DNA from: Falsigemmobacter faecalis
GTDB lineage: Bacteria > Pseudomonadota > Alphaproteobacteria > Rhodobacterales > Rhodobacteraceae
Reading direction: 5' to 3'
NCBI RefSeq assembly: GCF_003863335.1
Contig: NZ_RRAZ01000003.1
Span: 124,001-188,000 of the forward strand
DNA: 64,000 bases
Part shown: in pieces, positions 45,210-55,195 of the stretch
How positions within the stretch are numbered: the first letter of the stretch is position 1
How the letters are laid out: each line of letters opens with the position of its first letter
Notes under the pieces: model-generated
Databases searched by the model: none
What the model saw: the letters and a program-made list of their open reading frames with translations, nothing else
Told to the model about the DNA's origin: nothing
Program-made: the position numbers and the translations under genes

Positions 45210-46015
45210 GCCTCTCTGTCGCTGGCAAAGTCGCGATTGTGACGGGGTCGGCGCATGGCATCGGGCGGGCAATCGCCCGCCACCTTGCCGATCGCGGCGC
45301 GCGGGTGATGTGCGCCGATTTTGACGAAAAGGGCCTCATCGCTGAGCTTGGCGAAGAGGCTTACTCAGAGGGTCCGGTGCGCTGGTTCGCCGCTGATCTT
45401 CGCAAAAAACTCAGCATTTCCAATCTGATGTCCGCCACGGTCGATGCCTTTGACCGGATTGATATTGTGGTGAACGCAAGCCGCGCCACCGCGCAGTCCG
45501 ATCCTTTGTCGCCCGAGGGGGACCTGGTCGAAGAGATGCTCGCGCAAAACCTGATGACGGCGCTGCGCGTGAGCCAGATGGCGGCGCGGCGGATGATCGA
45601 TCAGGCCGGCGCGCTTTCGGATGACAGCGCACCGGCGGGCACCATCATCAACCTCTCGTCGGTGACCGCCCGCGCGACCCGGCCCGAGCTTCTGGGCTAT
45701 TCCATCGCCTGCGCGGCCGTCGAGCAGATGACCCGCTCGCTGGCCCTGGCGCTGGCGCCGTCGCGGATCCGGGTGAACTGCGTGGCCCCGGGGTCGGTGA
45801 TGTCGGCGAGCCTTCAGGCCGGTCTGAAGGCCGATCCGGCCTGGCGCGAAGATATTCTGGCAGGCACACCGCTGGGCCGGATCGCCGCCCCCTCAGAGCT
45901 GGCAGAGGTGGTGCAGTTTCTGGCTTCAGATGCCTCGGCCTTTATGACCGGGCAGGTCCTGACGCTGGATGGCGGACGCAGCTTACTGGATGTGGTGGCA
46001 GCACCGGGGCACTGA
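45206..46015 (+). CDS. Short-chain dehydrogenase/reductase with Cys replacing the catalytic Lys
   Basis: 269-residue Rossmann-fold protein. Nucleotide motif TGSAHGIG at 13-20 is intact; the usual NNAG is NASR; catalytic Ser (S152) and Tyr (Y165) are in place; but the YxxxK lysine is Cys (YSIAC, C169). The C-terminal FMTGQVLTLDGG is normal. Loss of the Lys suggests weakened or altered chemistry or a non-catalytic role. Coupled by a 4-bp overlap to the RsmC-like methyltransferase. Substrate unknown. Confidence 0.87.
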   Translation: MSLSVAGKVAIVTGSAHGIGRAIARHLADRGARVMCADFDEKGLIAELGEEAYSEGPVRWFAADLRKKLSISNLMSATVDAFDRIDIVVNASRATAQSDPLSPEGDLVEEMLAQNLMTALRVSQMAARRMIDQAGALSDDSAPAGTIINLSSVTARATRPELLGYSIACAAVEQMTRSLALALAPSRIRVNCVAPGSVMSASLQAGLKADPAWREDILAGTPLGRIAAPSELAEVVQFLASDASAFMTGQVLTLDGGRSLLDVVAAPGH

Positions 46016-46032
46016 GGCGACTTTGGCCGCGA

Positions 46033-46440
46033 TTATTCCGGAAACTGCGCTTTGCAGGCCGCGATGACCGGGGCCGCGCCCGCCTGCAGGCTGCGATGCT
46101 TGCGCTGCATGGAGACCAGTTTGGCGCGCTCGGCATCAAGGTTGACGGAAACCGGGCGGGTCTCGGTATCCGGCACCGGCCGCCAGCACATGCGCGGCTG
46201 CGGGGCCTCTCCCTCTTTGCGCGGGCGGTGCCAGCCGCAGTTTTCCCAGCTCATCCGGGTGGTCTCAACCTCGACCAGGGCATAGCCGCGGCTGAGGGTG
46301 GCCTCAGATTCGGCGATCAGGCTGTTGAGGGTGCGCAGATCCTCAGTGCCGCTGCGGATGCAGCGCTCCTGCGGGGTGCCGCAGGCTGCAAGCAGGGCGG
46401 GCAGGGCAAGAAGCGCGAAGCAGGCGAAACGGCGGGTCAT
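46033..46440 (-). CDS. Putative lipoprotein, unknown function
   Basis: 135 residues with a lipoprotein signal ending LLAACGT. The mature part is Arg/Glu-rich with four further cysteines (RCIRS, ENCGW, RMCWR, ACKAQ), possibly two disulfides in the envelope. A central Met/Arg-rich stretch (SMQRKHRSL) may be helical. I do not recognise the family. ATG 46440 was chosen because the signal begins there. Confidence 0.75.
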   Translation of the reverse strand: MTRRFACFALLALPALLAACGTPQERCIRSGTEDLRTLNSLIAESEATLSRGYALVEVETTRMSWENCGWHRPRKEGEAPQPRMCWRPVPDTETRPVSVNLDAERAKLVSMQRKHRSLQAGAAPVIAACKAQFPE

Positions 46441-46609
46441 GGCGAAACCTTTGGGAGATGTTGGCCGGAGTGTGCGGCTGCGCTGCGGCACTGTAAAGGG
46501 TGCCGCGGTCAATTTTGCAGGCGCGGCGGGCGGACGCAGGCCCACAGGGATAGCGGCGCGGGGGCGGGGCTGCTAAACCCGGCCTCAGCAAAGCCCCGGG
46601 GGATTTCTC

Positions 46610-47512
46610 ATGACCGCATCTGTTTCTGACCTGCCGTCCGACACGGCTGAGGCGCAAAAAGCGCAGGCCGCTGCCTGGTTTCGCAACCTGCGTGACCGCA
46701 TTGTGGCGGCCTTTGAAGATCTGGAGGACCGCCATACGGAGGGTCCCGGATCCGAGCTGCCGGCGGGTCGCTTTGAAGTGACGCCCACCACCCGCGCCAA
46801 TGACGGCGGCGGCGGCATCATGAGCGTGATGCGCGGCGGCCGGGTCTTTGAGAAGGTCGGGGTGAACTGGTCGCAGGTGCATGGCACTTTGCAGCCGCGC
46901 GCGCAAAAGGCCATGGCGGCCCGCGGTGTGCCGGGGATGGCCGAAGATCCGCGGTTCTGGGCCAGCGGGATTTCTTTGGTGGCGCATATGCGCAACCCCA
47001 ATGCGCCGGCGGTGCATATGAACACCCGGATGTTCTGGACCCCCCATGCCTGGTGGTTCGGCGGCGGCGCGGATCTTAATCCGGCGCTGGAATTCGCTGA
47101 GGATACCGCGCATTTCCACGCTGAGATGAAACGCGCCTGTGACGCCCATGATGCGGGCTATTACGACCGCTTTAAGCCTTGGGCGGATGAGTATTTCTTT
47201 ATCCCGCACCGGGGCCGGGCGCGCGGAGTGGGCGGGATCTTCTTTGATGATCTGAATACCGGTGACTGGGAGGGCGATTTTGCCTTTACCCGCGCGGTGG
47301 GCGAGGCCTTCCTGCCGGCTTTTGTGCCGCTGGCTGATCGTCGCCGTGAGATGCCTTTTGGTGAGGGCGAGCGTGAGGCGCAGCTGGTGCATCGCGGGCT
47401 CTATGCGGAATATAACCTTGTTTATGATCGCGGCACGAAGTTCGGTCTGGAGACCGGGCATGATGCCAATGCGGTGCTGATGTCGCTGCCGCCGCTGGCG
47501 AAATGGATCTGA
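46610..47512 (+). CDS. hemF: Oxygen-dependent coproporphyrinogen III oxidase
   Basis: 300 residues; converts coproporphyrinogen III to protoporphyrinogen IX using O2 in haem (and bacteriochlorophyll precursor) synthesis. Family signature VHMNTRMF, FGGGADLNP, DEYFFIPHRGRARGVGGIFFDD and YNLVYDRGTKFGL. Length matches HemF. Followed by a hairpin-plus-GGAGTATTT element. Confidence 0.96.
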   Translation: MTASVSDLPSDTAEAQKAQAAAWFRNLRDRIVAAFEDLEDRHTEGPGSELPAGRFEVTPTTRANDGGGGIMSVMRGGRVFEKVGVNWSQVHGTLQPRAQKAMAARGVPGMAEDPRFWASGISLVAHMRNPNAPAVHMNTRMFWTPHAWWFGGGADLNPALEFAEDTAHFHAEMKRACDAHDAGYYDRFKPWADEYFFIPHRGRARGVGGIFFDDLNTGDWEGDFAFTRAVGEAFLPAFVPLADRRREMPFGEGEREAQLVHRGLYAEYNLVYDRGTKFGLETGHDANAVLMSLPPLAKWI

Positions 47513-47530
47513 GGCGCTTTTGTGGGGAGC

Positions 47531-47590
47531 GCCGGGGGCTTCGCGCCCCCGGACCCCCGCGGAGTATTTTGAAAAAGCCAAAATCAGGCG
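47531..47590 (+). repeat. Dispersed GGAGTATTT element with hairpin, copy 2
   Basis: Hairpin CCGGGGGC-TTCGC-GCCCCCGG (47532-47552), then GGAGTATTTTGAAAAAGCC. Lies just 3' of hemF. Same structure and orientation as the other copies relative to the upstream gene. Confidence 0.75.
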
Positions 47591-47677
47591 GGGTCTGCGG
47601 CAGGTGTTCTTGAGCATGGACCGGGGGGGCGGCTTGGGCTAATCCTTGCGGCAAATGCTCTGGCTGCAGGAAATATC

Positions 47678-49033
47678 ATGTCGTCTCATGCCACGCCCGT
47701 TCCGATGACCGCGCAGCGCTCTGGCCCTCTGAGGGGGGTGGCGCAGGTGCCCGGGGATAAGTCGATCAGCCATCGTGCGCTGATCCTGGGGGCCATGGCC
47801 ATTGGCGAGACGCGGATCACCGGGCTGCTGGAGGGCGAGGATGTCATCGATACCGCCAAGGCCATGCGCGCTTTCGGGGCGCAGGTGGAGCGTGTCGGTG
47901 AGGGCGAGTGGGTCGTGAATGGCGTGGGCGTCGGTGGGTTTTCCGAGCCTGCGGATGTGATTGACTGCGGCAATTCCGGCACCGGGGTGCGGCTGATCAT
48001 GGGGGCCATGGCCACCACCGGGATCACGGCGACCTTTACCGGGGATGGCTCGCTGCGCAAGCGGCCGATGAAGCGGGTGACCGAGCCGCTGGCGCTGTTT
48101 GGCGTGCAGAGCGTCGGGCGTTCGGGTGGGCGGTTGCCGATGACCCTCGTGGGGGCAGCCGAGCCGCTGGCGGTGAGCTATGAGGTGCCGGTGCCTTCGG
48201 CGCAGGTGAAATCGGCGGTGCTGCTGGCGGGTTTGAATGCGCCGGGCGAGACGGTGGTGATTGAGCGCGAGCCGACGCGGGATCACTCGGAGCGGATGCT
48301 GGCGGGGTTTGGGGCTGAGATCAGCACCGAGGTGCGCGCGGATGGGGCGCGGGTGATCCGTCTGCAGGGACGGCCGGAGCTGAAGCCCCAGGCCGTGGCG
48401 GTGCCGCGCGATCCGTCATCGGCGGCCTTTCCGGTCTGCGCGGCGCTTTTGGTGCCGGGATCTGATATTCTGGTGCCGGGGGTGTCGCGCAACCCGACGC
48501 GGGACGGGCTGTTCCTGACGCTGATTGAGATGGGCGCGGATATCACCTTTGAGAACCCTCGCGAAGAGGGCGGTGAGCCGGTGGCGGATCTGCGGGTGCG
48601 CTATGCGGGGGCGCTGACGGGGATTGAGACGCCGGAGGAGCGGGCGGCCTCGATGATTGATGAGTTTCCGGTGCTTTCGGTCGTTGCGGCCTGTGCCACG
48701 GGTCGGACCATCATGCGCGGGGTGAAAGAGCTGCGCGTGAAGGAGAGCGACCGGATTGATGCCATGGCGCGCGGTCTTGAGGCCTGTGGGGTGACGATTG
48801 AGGAAGATGAGGACACGCTGATCGTTCATGGCATGGGCGAGGGCGGTGTGCCGGGCGGGGCCACCTGCGCCACCCATCTCGATCACCGGATTGCCATGTC
48901 GTTTCTGGTGCTGGGGCTGGCCTCGCAGCAGCCGGTTTCGGTGGATGACGGCGCGCCGATTGCCACCTCTTTCCCGGTGTTTGAGCCGCTGATGGCGGAG
49001 TTGGGCGCAAAGATCACCCGGGGTGGAGAGTAA
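47678..49033 (+). CDS. aroA: 3-phosphoshikimate 1-carboxyvinyltransferase (EPSP synthase)
   Basis: 451 residues; shikimate-pathway step making [19 protein letters not shown] at 25-39, NSGTGVRL from N99, and RDHSERML near 201, the last typical of class II enzymes. At the position matching Ala100 of the glyphosate-tolerant CP4 enzyme this protein has Gly (G101), which in CP4 studies corresponds to sensitivity. Upstream of hisC by 3 bp, so they are co-transcribed. Confidence 0.95.
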   Translation: MSSHATPVPMTAQRSGPLRGVAQVPGDKSISHRALILGAMAIGETRITGLLEGEDVIDTAKAMRAFGAQVERVGEGEWVVNGVGVGGFSEPADVIDCGNSGTGVRLIMGAMATTGITATFTGDGSLRKRPMKRVTEPLALFGVQSVGRSGGRLPMTLVGAAEPLAVSYEVPVPSAQVKSAVLLAGLNAPGETVVIEREPTRDHSERMLAGFGAEISTEVRADGARVIRLQGRPELKPQAVAVPRDPSSAAFPVCAALLVPGSDILVPGVSRNPTRDGLFLTLIEMGADITFENPREEGGEPVADLRVRYAGALTGIETPEERAASMIDEFPVLSVVAACATGRTIMRGVKELRVKESDRIDAMARGLEACGVTIEEDEDTLIVHGMGEGGVPGGATCATHLDHRIAMSFLVLGLASQQPVSVDDGAPIATSFPVFEPLMAELGAKITRGGE

Positions 49034-49036
49034 CCG

Positions 49037-50107
49037 ATGAGCCGTTTCTGGAGCCCTGCCGTTCACGGTCTTGAGCCCTATGTGCCGGGTGAGCAACCCA
49101 AAGGGCAGAGCTTTATCAAGCTCAATACCAACGAAAATCCCTATGGCCCTTCGCCGAGGGCCCTTGCGGCCATGGCCGGGGCGGGGGGCGAGGCGCTGCG
49201 GCTTTATCCCGATCCGGTGGCGGCGGATCTGCGCCGGGTGATCGGCGAGGCCTTCGGGCTGGGTGCGGATCATGTCTTTGCGGGCAATGGCTCGGACGAG
49301 GTTCTGGGCCATGCTTTTGCGGCGTTTTTCCGCGATAAGGGGCCGGTACTTTTTGCCGATGTGACCTATAGTTTCTATCCGGTCTGGTGTGATCTGCATG
49401 GCATTCCTTACCGCCGTGTTGCGACCGATGCCGATTTCAACATCGAGGTCGCGGATTATGCCGGCCCCTGTGGCGGGGTGATCCTGGCCAATCCCAATGC
49501 GCCGACCGGCATCGCTCTGCCGCTGAGTGAGGTGGAGCGCCTGCTGCGCCAGCACCCCGATGTCGTGGTGCTGGTGGATGAGGCCTATGTCGATTTCGGC
49601 GCCGAGTCTGCGGCTTCGCTGATTGCGAAATACGACAACCTGCTGGTGGTGCAGACGCTGTCGAAGTCGCGCAGTCTGGCGGGGCTGCGGGTGGGCTTTG
49701 CGCTTGGTCAGCCGCATCTGATTGAGGGGCTGGTACGGATCAAGGACAGCTTCAACAGCTATCCGCTGGGCCGGGTGGCCCTGGCGGGGGCGACTGCGGC
49801 CATCGAGGACCGCGCCTGGTTTGAGCAGACCCGTGCGCGGGTCATGGCGGATCGTGATGCCATGGCCGGGGGGCTGCAGGCTCTGGGATTTAAGGTTTTG
49901 CCGTCGCAGACCAATTTCCTCTTTGCGTCTCATCCCGGGCGGGATGCGGCGGATCTGCTGGCCGAACTGCGGCAGCGTGGGATTCTGGTGCGCCACTTCC
50001 GCTCGGAAAAGATCCGCGACTGGCTGCGGATCTCGGTCGGCACGGCAGAGGAATGTCAGGCGCTGGTCACAGCTATGGGTGGGATCCTGGCTGGTAAAGA
50101 CAAATAA
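49037..50107 (+). CDS. hisC: Histidinol-phosphate aminotransferase
   Basis: 356-residue fold-type I PLP enzyme. [11 protein letters not shown] near the N-terminus, [29 protein letters not shown] and the PLP lysine in [16 protein letters not shown]. Works in histidine synthesis and often also transaminates aromatic amino acid precursors, fitting the aroA neighbour. Ends at a strong terminator. Confidence 0.93.
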   Translation: MSRFWSPAVHGLEPYVPGEQPKGQSFIKLNTNENPYGPSPRALAAMAGAGGEALRLYPDPVAADLRRVIGEAFGLGADHVFAGNGSDEVLGHAFAAFFRDKGPVLFADVTYSFYPVWCDLHGIPYRRVATDADFNIEVADYAGPCGGVILANPNAPTGIALPLSEVERLLRQHPDVVVLVDEAYVDFGAESAASLIAKYDNLLVVQTLSKSRSLAGLRVGFALGQPHLIEGLVRIKDSFNSYPLGRVALAGATAAIEDRAWFEQTRARVMADRDAMAGGLQALGFKVLPSQTNFLFASHPGRDAADLLAELRQRGILVRHFRSEKIRDWLRISVGTAEECQALVTAMGGILAGKDK

Positions 50108-50133
50108 AAAGCCGGGGGAGACCCCGGCTTTTC
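50106..50133 (+). terminator. Intrinsic terminator after hisC
   Basis: AAAAGCCGGGG and CCCCGGCTTTT (stem GCCGGGG 50111-50117 / CCCCGGC 50122-50128), loop GAGA. Confidence 0.9.
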
Positions 50134-50170
50134 AGATGTCACACCGTTCTGCCCGGAGGGGCTGCACGGC

Positions 50171-50353
50171 TTACGGGTTGCGCACGCGCACGGCGCCGGT
50201 GCCACCCAGGGCTGCGCCTGCAACTGCGCCCACAGGGCCTGCAATCACGGCGCCGGTTGCCGCGCCGGTTGTGGCACGGGTGGCAGTGTTTGGCCCGCAG
50301 GCCGCAAGCGCGAGGGTCATCGCGCAGAAAACTCCGGTCAGGGCACGGGTCAT
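50171..50353 (-). CDS. Small Gly-zipper lipoprotein
   Basis: 60 residues. Signal with lipobox LALAACG, then a Gly/Ala-rich segment (about 31-52) resembling a glycine-zipper membrane-associating motif, ending GAVRVRNP. AGGAG lies before ATG 50353. Similar tiny lipoproteins are seen widely in alphaproteobacteria; function unknown. Confidence 0.72.
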   Translation of the reverse strand: MTRALTGVFCAMTLALAACGPNTATRATTGAATGAVIAGPVGAVAGAALGGTGAVRVRNP

Positions 50354-50417
50354 GGCAGCTCTCCTGGACTGACTTTGAATTGCAGAAGTAACGCCGCACC
50401 CCACCCTGACGGTTCCG

Positions 50418-50449
50418 AAAAAACTGAGAGGCCGGTCAGGGCCTCTCAG
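50418..50449 (-). terminator. Intrinsic terminator after the class III alcohol dehydrogenase gene
   Basis: Perfect 10-bp arms CTGAGAGGCC (50424-50433) and GGCCTCTCAG (50440-50449), loop of 6. On the minus strand the stem is followed by TTTTTT. Confidence 0.92.
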
Positions 50450-50458
50450 GGGATGGGC

Positions 50459-51592
<1,134 letters not shown>

Positions 51593-51725
51593 GGGTTTAC
51601 TCCTATAAAAACGTCAAAGTGTACGGGCAGGGGCGACAGGCCGGGGAAGTCGTGGCAGTCTGATCTGCAGCCTGCCGGGGTAATGATCCGGAACCCCGGC
51701 GCGATGCAACAGAGGAGAACGGATT

Positions 51726-52010
51726 TTGCACAGGAAACTGAAGCTGCTGCCGATCGTGGCAGTTCTGGCGCTTGCGGGCTGCGTAGAGCAGCAGTTGGCC
51801 ACCCCCGGCCCGATCAAAATCGATGACTGTGGTGCGGCGGGCTATGGCGGGCTGGTGGGCACACCGCTCAGCCGGTTCAATCCCGCACAGGTGAAAAGCC
51901 CGGTGCGCGTGCTGGCACCGGGGTCGGTCATGACGATGGATTTCCGCAGCGAGCGTCTGAACATCGAGCATAATGAGCGCGGCACCATCACCCGCATTTA
52001 CTGCGGCTGA
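51726..52010 (+). CDS. I78-family peptidase-inhibitor-like lipoprotein
   Basis: 94 residues. Lipobox LALAGC after a short signal; mature part contains CGAAGYGGLVGTPLS, RVLAPGSVMTMDFR and RLNI...ITRIYCG, the pattern of Inhibitor_I78 (potato-inhibitor-like) proteins. Two outer cysteines may be bonded. Start is TTG at 51726 with AGAGGAGA upstream; no in-frame ATG could encode the signal. Likely protects the envelope against a serine protease. Confidence 0.82.
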   Translation: MHRKLKLLPIVAVLALAGCVEQQLATPGPIKIDDCGAAGYGGLVGTPLSRFNPAQVKSPVRVLAPGSVMTMDFRSERLNIEHNERGTITRIYCG

Positions 52011-52052
52011 GGCCCTGGTCAGCGGGCCCCGCTCAGGGGCCTGCTGCTGCGG

Positions 52053-52493
52053 TTACTTGCTCAGCCGATAGGCCTCATGGCAGGATTTGCAGCTGGCCCC
52101 GACGGGACCAAGGCTGCCCTTCAGCCCGTCGAGCGAGGCGGTGTTCAGCGCCTCAGCGGCGGTGACCAGGCTTTCGGCTTTCGTGCTGAAATCGTCAAAC
52201 TTTTCCCAGATCGCGGGCGCGGCTTCGGTCACCGGGTCGGTTTCAGGCGCCTGAAAGGCCGGCACGATCGTGGCGGCGGCGGCGGCCATTGCGGTCTTTG
52301 CCTCTGTCGCGCGGGCCGCATCGAAGGTGGCTTTGCCCGAGGCCATATCGCCCAGCGTGGCCATGCCGCCGCGGATCACCTGCATAACATCCATCCGCGC
52401 TTTGACCGTCGGATTGGTTACGCCCTCTTTGGCAAAAGCAGGAAGCGCCAGCAGCACAAGGCTGAGGGCGCAGATCCGGGTGAGAGTCTTCAT
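52053..52493 (-). CDS. Cytochrome c' (four-helix-bundle class II cytochrome c)
   Basis: 146 residues with Sec signal (MKTLTRICAL...AFA). The mature protein is helical and Ala-rich, with C-terminal haem site CKSCH (near 134-138). M and R residues near the mature N-terminus match cytochrome c', which binds NO. Convergent with the I78 gene, 43 bp between stops. In this family NO handling is often under redox control, but no such site is evident here. Confidence 0.9.
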   Translation of the reverse strand: MKTLTRICALSLVLLALPAFAKEGVTNPTVKARMDVMQVIRGGMATLGDMASGKATFDAARATEAKTAMAAAAATIVPAFQAPETDPVTEAAPAIWEKFDDFSTKAESLVTAAEALNTASLDGLKGSLGPVGASCKSCHEAYRLSK

Positions 52494-52553
52494 AGGTCTG
52501 AACTCCACGCATAAAGCTGCGCAAAACCTGCGCTGCGCGGCAGTCTGACATGC

Positions 52554-52580
52554 AAAAGCCCCTTCTGCGAAGGGGCTTTT
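52554..52580. terminator. Intrinsic terminator after the carbonic anhydrase gene
   Basis: AAAAGCCCCTT (52554-52564) and AAGGGGCTTTT (52570-52580), loop of 5, arms perfect. Situated between carbonic anhydrase (-) stop at 52611 and the cytochrome c' leader. Confidence 0.88.
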
Positions 52581-52610
52581 AATCACAGCTTTGTCAAAAT
52601 CATGAACGGC

Positions 52611-53255
52611 TCAGACGACAATAAATCCGCCGCGCTCGGGGTCGTATTGCTCAAGAGAGCCTTCCCCGATTGAGGTCCAGAGCCCGTGCAGCGTCAGCTC
52701 TTCGGCTTCAACCGCGGCGCGTACGAAAGGAAAGCTCATCAGATTTTCAAGGCTGACCAGCACGGCCTGCTTTTCCAGCGCGTCGATCTGCTCGGCCTCA
52801 GGCAGATGGGTCACGCGTTCATAGCCCGGGCGCAGGATGTCCATCCAGCGGCCCACGAAGCTCGATTTTTCCTCAAGTGCCGGGGCATGGCCCGAGCACA
52901 TATCGTGACAGCCCTTCACGCCGCCGCAGTTCGAATGCGCCAGCACCACAACATGCGCAACCTTCAGCGCGGTCACGGCATATTCCAGCGCGGCCGAGGT
53001 GCCGTGATGATTGCCGTCATCGGTGAAGGGCGGCACCAGGGCGGCGATATTGCGGTGAATGAAGAATTCGCCCTCATCGGCGCCGAAGATCGAGGTCACA
53101 TGGACCCGGCTGTCGCAGCAGGAAATGACCATCGCCCTCGGGTGCTGTCCCCCCGCCGCCAGACGCTTGTACCAGGCCTTGTTGTCCTGCCAGGCGGTGG
53201 CACGCCAGCCGTGGAAACGCTGGACGAGATAGGTCGGAAGCAGTTTCGCTGTCAT
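52611..53255 (-). CDS. Beta-class carbonic anhydrase
   Basis: 214 residues; interconverts CO2 and bicarbonate. Zinc ligands C46, D48 (with R50) in CCDSR and H107, C110 in HSNCGGVKG. GGAACTCC-type ribosome region AGAGGAA lies before ATG 53255; earlier in-frame starts are not supported. Probably a cytosolic supply of bicarbonate for carboxylases. Confidence 0.94.
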   Translation of the reverse strand: MTAKLLPTYLVQRFHGWRATAWQDNKAWYKRLAAGGQHPRAMVISCCDSRVHVTSIFGADEGEFFIHRNIAALVPPFTDDGNHHGTSAALEYAVTALKVAHVVVLAHSNCGGVKGCHDMCSGHAPALEEKSSFVGRWMDILRPGYERVTHLPEAEQIDALEKQAVLVSLENLMSFPFVRAAVEAEELTLHGLWTSIGEGSLEQYDPERGGFIVV

Positions 53256-53381
53256 CGGAGTTCCTCTTGATGCCCCTGAGATACTGCCGCAGCCCGAAAA
53301 ATTCGAGTGATTTTTGGGGGTGGGTCTCATCATTCATTCAACTTTACAGCGGCACACTGTCACGGGTGATGGTGAAAACAC

Positions 53382-53741
53382 ATGGGTGTGGCTGTGGCGG
53401 GCGGTGAAATTATCCGGCTGAGGATGCGGGAACGGCTTTTGCCTGACCCGGTCTGGGCCGGTCCGGCGGAAATTATGCGCAATGCGTTTCCGGACGGTTA
53501 TGAAGAGTTGCAGGCCCTGGCGCGGGCCATGCTGCGGTGCTGGCTGCGTGAGGATTTTCGCGGTTTTGATGCGGGGCTCAGACGGGTGATGCGACTGGCC
53601 CCCGATCTGGGGCTGGCGCCGATTGCGCGCGTGGCCGCCGATGTGCGGCGCTGTCTGCATCTGCAGGACGGCACGGCGCTGGCCTCGACCTGGGCGCGAT
53701 TGTCGCGGCTTCTTGATCAGGCCTCGGACTGGCACGACTGA
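53382..53741 (+). CDS. Hypothetical protein, unknown family
   Basis: 119 residues, helix-rich with no signal or membrane segment. Conserved-looking parts are YEELQALARAMLRCWLREDF and APIARVAADVRRC. Codon use and GC match neighbours, so it looks real. The start ATG 53382 is weakly supported (GGTGA upstream); later GTG codons are alternatives. I do not recognise it. Divergent from carbonic anhydrase and 60 bp before the aminopeptidase gene. Confidence 0.6.
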   Translation: MGVAVAGGEIIRLRMRERLLPDPVWAGPAEIMRNAFPDGYEELQALARAMLRCWLREDFRGFDAGLRRVMRLAPDLGLAPIARVAADVRRCLHLQDGTALASTWARLSRLLDQASDWHD

Positions 53742-53800
53742 GGCTTGCAGGCCCGCGCCAATCGGCTCACTCTGGGCGGGCCTGCAACCGGAGTGTTCTC

Positions 53801-55192
53801 ATGCCCGAAACCCGCCTCAGCTTTGCCCCTGCCGGAACCCCGGTGCGTCCGCTGTTTCTTGTGACGCCGGAAGGGCTTGCAACGTTTCTGGCGGGTCAGC
53901 CAAACGCGGCTCAGGCCTGGCTTTCCGCGCAGGGTTTCAGCGCGGGCTTCGGCGATCCGATCCTGCTGCCGGGGGAAGACGGGCAGATCAGCGGCGCAGT
54001 CCTGGGCCTGGGCGATGCAAGGGCCCGCGCGCGCAGCCGTTTTGCCGTGGCCCGCGCGGCCGCGCGGCTGCCCGCAGGCGCCTGGCGGCTGGAGGGCGAT
54101 CTGACGCCCGAGGACCGCGATGAGGCCGCCCTCGGCTGGCTGCTCGCAGGTTACCGCTTTGATCGCTACCGCGCGGCAAAGCGCCCCGCGGCGCAGCTTC
54201 TGGCCCCCGAAGGGGTTGATGCCGCCCGCCTTGAGCTGATCGCCAATGCCGAGGCGCTGACCCGCGATCTCATCAATACCCCCGCCTCCGACATGGGACC
54301 CGATGAGCTGGAGGCCGCCTTCCGCGCCCTCGCCTTCGCCCATGGCGCCGGTGTGTCCGTCATCACGGGTGACGAGCTTCTGGCGCAGAATTTCCCGATG
54401 ATTCATGCGGTTGGCCGTGCCAGCCCGCGCGCACCACGGCTTCTGGATCTTCGTTGGGGGCAGGAGGGGCCGCAGGTCACGCTGGTCGGCAAGGGCGTCT
54501 GCTTTGACACCGGCGGGCTTGATCTGAAGCCCTCATCGGGCATGCTGAATATGAAAAAGGACATGGGCGGTGCGGCGACCGTCATGGGCCTTGCGCAGAT
54601 GATCATGGGCGCGGGGCTGAAACTGCGGCTGCGCGTTCTGGTCCCGGCGGTCGAAAATGCGGTCTCCGGCAACAGCTTCCGTCCGCGTGATATTCTGACC
54701 GCCCGCAATGGCCTGACGGTGGAGGTGAACAACACCGATGCCGAAGGCCGCCTGGTGCTGGCCGATGCGCTTGCGCTGGCGGTTGAGGACACTCCCGATC
54801 TGCTGATCTCTATGGCCACGCTGACGGGGGCCGCGCGGGTGGCGCTTGGCCCCGATCTGCCGCCCTTCTACACCGATTGCGGGGATCTGGCGGCAAGTCT
54901 TTCAGCCGCATCGAAAAAGACCCGCGACCCGCTCTGGCAGATGCCCTTCTGGGAGGCCTATGAGCCGATGATTGAGCCCGGGATCGCCGATCTCGACAAT
55001 GCGCCCTCGGGGGGGATGGCAGGCTCGATCACCGCAGCCCTTTTCCTGCGCCGCTTTGCGGGGGCCACGCGCTACGCCCATTTCGACATCTTCTGTCATC
55101 AGCCCGCGGATGCGCCTGCCCGCCCGAAAGGGGGCATCGGGCAGGGTGCGCGGGCGCTCTTTGAAGCTCTTCCTGACCTTGTGAAAGTCTGA
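53801..55192 (+). CDS. Leucyl aminopeptidase family (M17) peptidase
   Basis: 463 residues, two-metal cytosolic exopeptidase. VGKGVCFDTGGLDLKP with metal Lys/Asp, DMGGAATVMG, and catalytic NTDAEGRLVLADAL are all present, so the enzyme is expected active. Slightly shorter than PepA, closer to PepB-type members. Followed after 3 bp by the NlpC/P60 gene, suggesting one operon. Confidence 0.92.
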   Translation: MPETRLSFAPAGTPVRPLFLVTPEGLATFLAGQPNAAQAWLSAQGFSAGFGDPILLPGEDGQISGAVLGLGDARARARSRFAVARAAARLPAGAWRLEGDLTPEDRDEAALGWLLAGYRFDRYRAAKRPAAQLLAPEGVDAARLELIANAEALTRDLINTPASDMGPDELEAAFRALAFAHGAGVSVITGDELLAQNFPMIHAVGRASPRAPRLLDLRWGQEGPQVTLVGKGVCFDTGGLDLKPSSGMLNMKKDMGGAATVMGLAQMIMGAGLKLRLRVLVPAVENAVSGNSFRPRDILTARNGLTVEVNNTDAEGRLVLADALALAVEDTPDLLISMATLTGAARVALGPDLPPFYTDCGDLAASLSAASKKTRDPLWQMPFWEAYEPMIEPGIADLDNAPSGGMAGSITAALFLRRFAGATRYAHFDIFCHQPADAPARPKGGIGQGARALFEALPDLVKV

Positions 55193-55195
55193 CCA

